DNA from: Crocinitomicaceae bacterium
GTDB taxonomy: Bacteria; Bacteroidota; Bacteroidia; Flavobacteriales_D; Parvicellaceae
Reading direction: 5' to 3'
Assembly (NCBI GenBank): GCA_002727735.1
Contig: PBXW01000125.1
Coordinates: 4,484 to 12,410, forward strand
DNA: 7,927 nucleotides
A program made the position numbers and the translations under genes. Under the pieces are notes generated by a model that searched no databases, was not told the DNA's origin, and worked only from the letters and a program-made list of their open reading frames with translations. Below, one piece after another: positions 1-5,789 of the stretch; position 1 is the stretch's first letter; every line of letters begins with the position of its first letter.

Positions 1-1146
1 AAAGATATATTAGACGAAAATATTCAGCAAAAAGCATTTGAATTAAGTAACCTTGATAATTTTATAAAATTATCTGATGAAGAGCTTCAAAAAGCTACAG
101 ACGAACTGAGAATAATTGAGGAAAAAGAAGCAGGAATGCTAAAATACTCAAGAGAGGTTGAAAGTAGCCGAAAACTTTATGAGTCATTTTTACAAAGAGT
201 TAAAGAAACTAATGAGGCTCAAAATTTACAGGTTTCAAGACTAAAGGTTATAGAAACACCAATTTTACCATCTAGTCATTTTTCGCCACAGCCAACAAAA
301 AATTTTTTATTAGCTTTTCTGATTTCATTTTTTGGAATTTATGGTTTGTTATATTTCAGAGAAATGAATTCCTCTGTAATAAAAAGCCCTGAAGCAATTG
401 AATCGCTTAATATTCCACAAGTTGGAATACTGCCAAGGGTTGAAAATCTAAAAAGAGGATACCATATCTTGCAAATGTTCGTTGAAGACGGTGGCTCATC
501 ATTTGCAGAGGCAATTAGATCTTCTAGAGCTACTATTGAATCAAAATTTACTAAAAATAAAAGTTACATGGTTACTTCGTCAAATCCTTCAGAGGGAAAA
601 ACAACATTTGCTTTCAATCTTGCACTTTCTTTGGAAAAAGCAAACAAAGTATTATTTATCGAAGCAGATATACGAAGACCATCTGTTCTTAATGGATTTT
701 ATCAATTTGACAGAGAAATTTTAGGTTTAGGTGAAATAATTACAGGTAGTGCACAATTAAATGAAGCCATCTTTAAGGTTCCAGGAACAGAATTAGATAT
801 TATTACCTCTGGTGAAAAAAGATTTGATATGTCTGATATCGTAAATAAAGAGCAAATTAAAAAATTTTTAGATGTTTTAAAAATGGAATACGACTTTGTA
901 ATTGTTGATTCTCCACCAGTCCAACCAGTTTCTGATACTTTGATTTTAACCCAAGCATCAGATTATAATTTATTTGTTATAAGATCTGATGAAACAAGAA
1001 CAGCTTCATTTATGTCATCAATTAAAAAAATTCAAAATGTTGGTGCTAAAATTAACGGAATAGTTATTAACGATCTAGATACATCAAAAGATAGTTATTA
1101 TAGTTATTATTACAGTTATTCACCAGACTATTACACTAAAAGCTAA
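1..1146 (+). CDS. Polysaccharide co-polymerase with BY-kinase domain (Wzc/ExoP-like), 5'-truncated
   Basis: This is the 3' part of an inner-membrane protein that sets polysaccharide chain length and carries a bacterial tyrosine (BY) kinase. The frame is open from base 1, so the true start lies upstream; the first ATG (136) falls inside a conserved coiled/GNVR-type region and is not the start. Using visible residue numbers (1 = base 1): residues 1-80 are coil-rich periplasmic sequence with the REVESSRKLYESFLQR motif typical of the GNVR region. Residues 102-119 form the second membrane helix, after a Pro-rich stretch. The cytoplasmic kinase then shows Walker A (SNPSEGKTT, Lys200), Walker A' (FIEADIRRP, 219-227) and Walker B (FVIVDSPP, Asp303). 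The last 18 residues hold 8 tyrosines, the usual autophosphorylation cluster. The first acidic residue of Walker A' is Glu where Asp is the consensus. The fused membrane-kinase form is the Gram-negative arrangement. The next gene starts two bases after the stop, so the two are probably cotranscribed and translationally coupled. Confidence 0.93.
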   Translation, partial: KDILDENIQQKAFELSNLDNFIKLSDEELQKATDELRIIEEKEAGMLKYSREVESSRKLYESFLQRVKETNEAQNLQVSRLKVIETPILPSSHFSPQPTKNFLLAFLISFFGIYGLLYFREMNSSVIKSPEAIESLNIPQVGILPRVENLKRGYHILQMFVEDGGSSFAEAIRSSRATIESKFTKNKSYMVTSSNPSEGKTTFAFNLALSLEKANKVLFIEADIRRPSVLNGFYQFDREILGLGEIITGSAQLNEAIFKVPGTELDIITSGEKRFDMSDIVNKEQIKKFLDVLKMEYDFVIVDSPPVQPVSDTLILTQASDYNLFVIRSDETRTASFMSSIKKIQNVGAKINGIVINDLDTSKDSYYSYYYSYSPDYYTKS

Positions 1147-1148
1147 TA

Positions 1149-2561
1149 ATGTTTCGGCTTGAAAAAGTTTTTCAAAATGACGATTCTGGTTATATTTTAT
1201 TTTCAAATTTTATAAAATCTATATTACTTTTACTGACATCTTACACATTTGTAATATTAAGTGGTCATTCAATCTATGAATTAACTGATTATAAAATTTA
1301 CAAAAATTCAAATTTTTTTTTCTATTCTATTTTTTTATCAATTGTTTATTTTATTATCTCTTTTTTTTTGAAAAATAAAAAAATTTACAAAAAAAATTTT
1401 TTATCATTTTTAAAAGAAGATATTTTAAATATTTTTATTTCAGTTTTATTTACATTTGCAATAATTTTCGTTTTTAGGATTAATTTTATATTAGAAATAA
1501 AATTTATTTATTTATTAACCACTCAAATAATAGTTTTGTATTTAGTAAAACTATATTTCAACAATCTTTATAATAAATTAATAGATCAAAATATTATACA
1601 AAAAAATGTTATGCTTGTTGGTACTTATGAAGATATTAAAAAAATACTATCAGAAAAGTTTGAAAAAATTTTAATTTTTAAATGCTGCATGATTACTGAT
1701 ATTAATAATTTAAATATTAAACTTATAAAAAGTGAAATTAGATTTCCAATATTTAATGAAAACGAGGATATAAGATCTATATTAGAATATCATTCTTTGG
1801 GACAAATTTGGATTCTTAACGGAAATAAAAATAAATCTGAAGTTTTGTCAAAAATTTTTAAATATTCGGTAGATACGCTTAATATTAAATTAGAAGAGTT
1901 TCCAAATATTAAAGGTACAAATCTCTTAGCAAATAAATACGATTTTGAATTTTATGAAAAGTCAAGATTTTATGGAGTAAATTTATTTCTTAAAATTTTA
2001 TTAGACAAATTGCTTTCACTAATTTTTTTATTGATTGCCTCACCACTGTTAATTCTTTCAGCAATTGCAATTTACTTTGAAGATGGTTTTCCTATCTTGT
2101 TTACTCAAAATAGAACTGGTTGGGATGGTAGAAGGTTTAAAATTTATAAACTAAGATCATTAAAAAAACTATCTTTTGATAAAACTTTACAAGTCACAAA
2201 AGATGATAATAGACTTTTAAAAATCGGTAGATTAATTAGAAAATATAGTATTGATGAACTTCCTCAATTTTTTAATGTATTAAATGGAGATATGTCAATA
2301 GTAGGTCCTAGACCTCATATGGTTGAACATGATATTCACTATTCATCCTTATTTGATAACTTTTTAAAAAGACATAAATGTAACCCTGGATTGACTGGAT
2401 GGGCACAGGTCAATGGATTGAGAGGAGCTACACCAAATTCTGAGATTATGAAACGTAGAATGGAATTTGATTTATGGTATTTGAATAATTGGACAATTTT
2501 TTTAGATATTTACATAATAGTTAAAACTTTTTATGCTTTATTTAAATATAAAGGAGATTAG
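1149..2561 (+). CDS. Undecaprenyl-phosphate sugar-phosphate transferase (WcaJ/WbaP/ExoY class)
   Basis: This 470-residue enzyme should start the glycan by moving a hexose-1-phosphate from a UDP-sugar to undecaprenyl phosphate at the inner membrane. Four hydrophobic helices lie near residues 21-39, 56-74, 91-110 and 114-134. A Rossmann-like middle domain follows (NVMLVGTY at 153-160), then the membrane-embedded helix with a proline break (285-309). The catalytic domain has the family signatures in order: FTQNRTGWDGRRFKIYKLRS (318-337), the Asp-Glu catalytic pair at 369-370 (SIDELPQFFNVLNGDMS), VGPRP (385-389), PGLTGWAQVNGLRG (413-426) and FDLWYLNNW (440-448). The usual KFRSM motif reads KLRSL. 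Length fits the long, multi-helix polyisoprenyl-phosphate transferases. The start is bounded by an in-frame stop at 1137-1139; no Shine-Dalgarno sequence is seen, and coupling to the upstream stop is likely. The sugar (glucose, galactose or other) cannot be read from sequence. The N-terminal half is much more AT-rich than the catalytic half. Confidence 0.95.
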   Translation: MFRLEKVFQNDDSGYILFSNFIKSILLLLTSYTFVILSGHSIYELTDYKIYKNSNFFFYSIFLSIVYFIISFFLKNKKIYKKNFLSFLKEDILNIFISVLFTFAIIFVFRINFILEIKFIYLLTTQIIVLYLVKLYFNNLYNKLIDQNIIQKNVMLVGTYEDIKKILSEKFEKILIFKCCMITDINNLNIKLIKSEIRFPIFNENEDIRSILEYHSLGQIWILNGNKNKSEVLSKIFKYSVDTLNIKLEEFPNIKGTNLLANKYDFEFYEKSRFYGVNLFLKILLDKLLSLIFLLIASPLLILSAIAIYFEDGFPILFTQNRTGWDGRRFKIYKLRSLKKLSFDKTLQVTKDDNRLLKIGRLIRKYSIDELPQFFNVLNGDMSIVGPRPHMVEHDIHYSSLFDNFLKRHKCNPGLTGWAQVNGLRGATPNSEIMKRRMEFDLWYLNNWTIFLDIYIIVKTFYALFKYKGD

Positions 2562-2569
2562 TTATTCGT

Positions 2570-3733
2570 TTATCTATTCTGAAAATTAATTGATAATTCT
2601 GAATTGTATAAATCATCAATTTTTTTCACCATCAATTCAATTGACCATTTTGATAAATCAGTATTTTTTGCACCATTAGTTAGATTACTGAGAATCTTAC
2701 TATCATTTAACAAATTCGAAATTGCATTGTACAATCCATCTTTATCTCCGATTTCATAGAGAAATCCATTAATGTTATTTTTAATAACTTCATCTACCCC
2801 ATATATGTTAGAACAAACAACTGGCTTTCCTGAAGCTAAATATTGCAACATTGCACGAGATAATCCTTCTCTTTCTGAATTCATTACGCAAATATCGCTT
2901 AAAGCAATAATTTTTTCTGGACATTCTACAAAACCAGTAAAAATTATTTTATTTTCTAGATTAAGTTTTTTACATAATTTTTTATTTTCCTCAAGTAGTT
3001 CACCATCTCCAACCAAAATCAATATAGTATTTGGAAACTTCTCTAATATTTTATTAAAAGTTTCAATGAGCTCTTTGTATCTTTTTAATTTTTCAAATCT
3101 TCCTACTCTAACAATTACCTTAGAAGAAATTAATTTTATATTAGTATTTAAGTAATTTTCGCCTTCATGCTTTTTAGCATTTTTAAACTTATCAACATCA
3201 AAACCTGAAAAAATGACATGATGATTTGAAAATGTTCCAATTTTATATTTTAGATAAATATTTTTTGTGCCCTCACTTACATTAATAAATTTATTTGTTA
3301 TTAAAGACGTAATTTTTTCTATAAATATATATAATTTTTTCTTCATAAAATTTTCATTAACAAAAGGTAAACTATGTATAGTATGAATTATCAACTTTAT
3401 GTTACATAACCAGGCAGCAAATCTTCCTATAACACCTGCTTTACTGCTATGGGTATGAACCACATCAGGAGATATCTTTTTAATTTTTCTTTTCATTTCA
3501 ACCAAAGCTAAAAAATCTTTGACTGGATGTATTTCATTAATTAAATTTTTTATGACAATTAAATTTACTTTCTTATCTATTTTGTCCAGAATTTCTTTGT
3601 CTTGTTCTCTTCCAGTGAATAACGTTACATCATCACCATTTTGAACTGAATAATTACATGAAAAAACTGTATTTTCATCAGCACCTCCATTCATTAATCT
3701 AGTAATAATATGAATAATTTTTTTTTTTTTCAT
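2570..3733 (-). CDS. GT4-family glycosyltransferase (GT-B fold)
   Basis: This 387-residue protein is a retaining glycosyltransferase of the GT4 type that should transfer a nucleotide-activated sugar to the growing lipid-linked glycan in the cytoplasm. The N-terminal GT-B half opens with a beta strand and the NGGADENT loop (15-22), then HTHSSKAGVIGRFAA (93-107). The C-terminal half has RVGRFEKLKRYKEL (209-222), LVGDGEL (240-246) and SEREGLSRAMLQYLASGKPVV (286-306). In that last motif the first Glu of the E-x7-E pair is present (Glu289) but the second position is Gln297. Acceptor and donor sugars are unknown. The start is fixed by its place right after an in-frame stop, seven codons upstream, which is the stop of the preceding gene. 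The two genes share a reading frame with an 18-bp gap. Codons 2-5 are all AAA, giving a 13-A tract that could slip. No Shine-Dalgarno sequence is seen. It is probably the last gene of the three-gene minus-strand unit, and ends 8 bases from the convergent transferase. Confidence 0.92.
   Translation of the reverse strand: MKKKKIIHIITRLMNGGADENTVFSCNYSVQNGDDVTLFTGREQDKEILDKIDKKVNLIVIKNLINEIHPVKDFLALVEMKRKIKKISPDVVHTHSSKAGVIGRFAAWLCNIKLIIHTIHSLPFVNENFMKKKLYIFIEKITSLITNKFINVSEGTKNIYLKYKIGTFSNHHVIFSGFDVDKFKNAKKHEGENYLNTNIKLISSKVIVRVGRFEKLKRYKELIETFNKILEKFPNTILILVGDGELLEENKKLCKKLNLENKIIFTGFVECPEKIIALSDICVMNSEREGLSRAMLQYLASGKPVVCSNIYGVDEVIKNNINGFLYEIGDKDGLYNAISNLLNDSKILSNLTNGAKNTDLSKWSIELMVKKIDDLYNSELSINFQNR
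2588..2626 (+). terminator. Possible weak intrinsic terminator for the co-polymerase/transferase genes
   Basis: A 7-bp inverted repeat (AATTGAT at 2588-2594, ATCAATT at 2615-2621) with a 20-base loop runs into an unbroken T tract ending at 2626. It lies 27 bases past the stop of the sugar-phosphate transferase, inside the 3' end of the convergent glycosyltransferase. Only one G-C pair is in the stem, so it would be weak, and in such AT-rich DNA it could be chance. Confidence 0.25.
3718..3730 (-). repeat. 13-base poly-A tract directly after a start codon
   Basis: On the minus strand the ATG of the GT4 gene ending at 2570 is followed at once by 13 A residues, the longest homopolymer I found in the window. 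At this length the frame is open. With 12 A's the frame hits TAA after 12 codons; with 14 A's it hits TAG after 11. The tract therefore has the layout of a slippage-prone on/off switch. Actual variation cannot be judged from one sequence. Confidence 0.9.
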
Positions 3734-3751
3734 AAAGCATATTAATTTTTT

Positions 3752-4777
3752 TTATTTATTTTCCAAAACTATACGTTTTAAAGATTCAGTATAAGAATTT
3801 ACATTTTGATATAAAAATTTTTTCGCATTCTTAAAGTTTTTATCTAAAGGTCCATTTTCATTAATATATTTATAATCTAAGTTATAATTATTGCTTTTAT
3901 TTAAAATTAATCTTCGGTTCTGATCTAAATAATACTGTTGTTCACCCACATTTGTTGTGATTAAAAAACAACCTGATAATAAAGCTTCTACTATTGTAAT
4001 ACCAAATCCTTCATAACGGCTTAAACAAAAATATATTTTTGAATTAGTCATCATTTTAAGAACTGCTTCATTTGTGAGATTTAGCTCATAATTAACATCA
4101 CAAATTAAATGAAGTTTTTTTTTTAATTTTTCAAGATCAATAATCTTATTTGAATTATTGGTAATTACCATTATTTTGGGTCTCGAGAAGTATTTTTCAG
4201 AAATACATCTGCAGAATTTTTCTAATTCTAAAAAACCTTTTTGCTTAGTATTTGTGCCGACAGTGATAAAATCAAATTCTCTGTTTGACCAATCTTTAAT
4301 ATCAAATTTTTTTAAATTATATTTATTAAAAAAATAATTAATTATTCTTTCATTATTTACTGATTTTGCATTATATGCTTTAGCTGTAGAGTAGCTATCA
4401 AATACCTGTTTGTCAGCTAAGCGTGTTATTTTTGTATTAATTAAATAACTAATTATATTTGTATATCTTGTATTATGTAAAAAAGAAATCCAAGTAACAT
4501 TTTTTGATAAATATTTTACTATCAATGAAATAATATGTGACATCCATAAAGAAGATAAAATAATGTAATTTTTTTCAGCTTTGTTTTCATTTATTATTAT
4601 TTTAATAGTTTTAAAAAATTTTATAATTTTAATTATAAAATTGTCGTGTGGACGAAAAATAAATTTGATTTTGTAATCTAATTTACCATCAAGTTCTTTC
4701 TGTGCTAGTTTTGCTCCTATTTCAACACCACCAACAGTGTCCGCGTAGATTAAATGAATAATTTTAATATCTTGCAT
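3752..4777 (-). CDS. GT4-like glycosyltransferase (GT-B fold)
   Basis: This 341-residue protein looks like a retaining GT-B glycosyltransferase acting on a cytoplasmic glycan intermediate. Its N-terminus has the short strand IKIIHLIYA followed by the glycine loop VGGVE (15-19). The C-terminal half carries a diverged donor-binding start (VGTNTKQKGF, 173-182) and an intact E-x7-E motif, YEGFGITIVEALLSG (255-269; Glu256 and Glu264), then ITTNVGEQ (273-280). It is slightly short for the family and weakly conserved outside these motifs, so donor and acceptor cannot be named. The start is firm: an in-frame TAA lies two codons upstream (complement of 4781-4783). It follows the GT2 gene by 44 bases and precedes the next GT4 gene by 18, consistent with one transcript. 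Its DNA is among the most AT-rich in the window (8 G/C in the 60 bases 4321-4380). No Shine-Dalgarno sequence is seen. Confidence 0.87.
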   Translation of the reverse strand: MQDIKIIHLIYADTVGGVEIGAKLAQKELDGKLDYKIKFIFRPHDNFIIKIIKFFKTIKIIINENKAEKNYIILSSLWMSHIISLIVKYLSKNVTWISFLHNTRYTNIISYLINTKITRLADKQVFDSYSTAKAYNAKSVNNERIINYFFNKYNLKKFDIKDWSNREFDFITVGTNTKQKGFLELEKFCRCISEKYFSRPKIMVITNNSNKIIDLEKLKKKLHLICDVNYELNLTNEAVLKMMTNSKIYFCLSRYEGFGITIVEALLSGCFLITTNVGEQQYYLDQNRRLILNKSNNYNLDYKYINENGPLDKNFKNAKKFLYQNVNSYTESLKRIVLENK

Positions 4778-4821
4778 TATTTATTTTATATTAAATTTAA
4801 AGATTATATAAACTTGAACAA

Positions 4822-5724
4822 TCAAATCCTTGATTTTCTAATGAGCATAAAAAAACGAGCAAACAAGCGAAAAAAATGTCCAATTATTCTAACTTTTTTC
4901 GTATACCAGTACCAAGCATAAAAATTGAAAATTGAGCTCATGTAAGAATGATTTTGGATTAAATATTTTTTATGTTTCTTAATTAATTGTTTTCTTGATA
5001 AAAAATCTTTTTTAAGGGTTTTATGACTACCATATGTAATGTATTGGGTCATAAGAGACTCGTTGACACTTATAAAATGATAACCCTTCATAGCAGCTCT
5101 TATCCATAGATCTATTTCTGCACCTCTTTTAAATTCTTTATCAAAACCATTTAAGTTTTTTAGATATGAAACTTTTGTGAACATAGTACCAGAACCTAGG
5201 AGACCCCAACAAAATTTATCAGACTCTTTTTTAATTTTTAGGAGATGGTGTGCTACTACCAGTCCAAACGGTTCTGGAGACTTTCTTCCAATTCCATAAT
5301 TGACAAATTTTTTATTTACACCTTCTATTGAATTAACATTACGATTTGAAAAGACAAAAAACTTACTTTCAGGATACTTTGATTTATACTCTTGAAATCT
5401 TTGATATTGTTTAGTGATCCTATTTGTTTGACTTTCATCGTCTCCGTCAAAATAGACAAGAAATTCTCCCTTAGATTTCTCGATTATTAAATTTTCGTTA
5501 AACGCTAAACCTTTATTCTCATTATTAAAAATTATATTAATTTGAGGATACTGAGATTTTAATTTCGATAAAACATTTTTTGAATCATCGGTTGAATAAT
5601 CATCTATTAAAATTATTTCTTTGTTTTTCCATTCCTGATTAATAGCACTAATTAATGCTCTTTCTATCGTTTTCTCACAGTTAAAACATGTTAGACCTAT
5701 AGTTACTAGAGGAGGATTTTTCAT
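4822..5724 (-). CDS. GT2-family glycosyltransferase (GT-A fold)
   Basis: This 300-residue protein is a GT2 inverting glycosyltransferase. The GT-A domain begins at once (PLVTIGLTCFNCEKTIERAL, 5-24). The nucleotide-binding IDDYSTDD follows (40-47), then the metal-binding DxD region YFDGDDES (91-98). The likely catalytic-base region is GFDKEFKRGAEIDLWIRAAMKG (193-214), where an acidic pair sits as E-I-D. The C-terminal tail (270-300) is basic and aromatic, with a hydrophobic stretch, suggesting membrane association; no clear transmembrane helix is certain. The start is set by an in-frame TAA four codons upstream (complement of 5734-5736). It is the first gene of the minus-strand glycosyltransferase unit and probably uses the TATAAT at 5752-5757. 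Its DNA is locally richer in G/C than its neighbour (24 G/C in 5221-5280). It ends in TGA. The sugar transferred is unknown. Confidence 0.93.
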   Translation of the reverse strand: MKNPPLVTIGLTCFNCEKTIERALISAINQEWKNKEIILIDDYSTDDSKNVLSKLKSQYPQINIIFNNENKGLAFNENLIIEKSKGEFLVYFDGDDESQTNRITKQYQRFQEYKSKYPESKFFVFSNRNVNSIEGVNKKFVNYGIGRKSPEPFGLVVAHHLLKIKKESDKFCWGLLGSGTMFTKVSYLKNLNGFDKEFKRGAEIDLWIRAAMKGYHFISVNESLMTQYITYGSHKTLKKDFLSRKQLIKKHKKYLIQNHSYMSSIFNFYAWYWYTKKVRIIGHFFRLFARFFMLIRKSRI

Positions 5725-5751
5725 ATTTTTAATTTAACAGGATACATATTT

Positions 5752-5757
5752 ATTATA
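5752..5757 (-). promoter_or_regulatory. Likely -10 box of the minus-strand glycosyltransferase genes
   Basis: The minus strand reads TATAAT here, 27 bases before the GT2 start codon, which would give a leader of about 20 bases. A possible -35, TTGAAT (complement of 5778-5783), is 20 bases away, longer than the usual 17. The position in a short divergent gap supports the call, although such boxes are frequent by chance in this AT-rich DNA. Confidence 0.45.
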
Positions 5758-5768
5758 CATAGTGAGTA

Positions 5769-5774
5769 TATAAT
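5769..5774 (+). promoter_or_regulatory. Likely -10 box of the ABC transporter gene
   Basis: A perfect TATAAT lies 15 bases before the ATG of the ABC gene. Transcription would begin about 5781-5782, leaving a leader of only 8-9 bases. No good -35 is visible (5746-5751 is ATATTT). TATTAT at 5751-5756 is an alternative -10 that would give a longer leader. Confidence 0.45.
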
Positions 5775-5789
5775 GTTATTCAAACAAAA

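Noticed and set aside
136..138. ATG as start of the co-polymerase
   Set aside because: The frame is open to base 1 and the residues before this Met continue the family's coiled region, so the gene is cut by the window edge.
482..724. Second open frame within the kinase domain
   Set aside because: It overlaps the conserved Walker A and A' region in another frame and has no family features.
2536..2553. Perfect hairpin CTTTAT-TTAAAT-ATAAAG as a terminator for the minus-strand glycosyltransferases
   Set aside because: Short, nearly all A-T, inside a coding region and not followed by a T tract on the minus strand.
2576..2603. Direct repeat ATTCTGAA at 2576-2583 and 2596-2603
   Set aside because: Only two short copies, in the coding end of the GT4 gene, with no third unit; chance is sufficient.
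2772..3155. Open frame on the plus strand opposite the GT4 gene
   Set aside because: It lies wholly antisense to a well-supported glycosyltransferase and its translation shows no recognisable domain; it looks like a shadow.
4803..4808. Minus-strand TATAAT in the 44-base gap before the second glycosyltransferase
   Set aside because: No -35 at normal spacing; TTGATT is only 11 bases away. Such boxes arise often by chance here, so an internal promoter is not supported.
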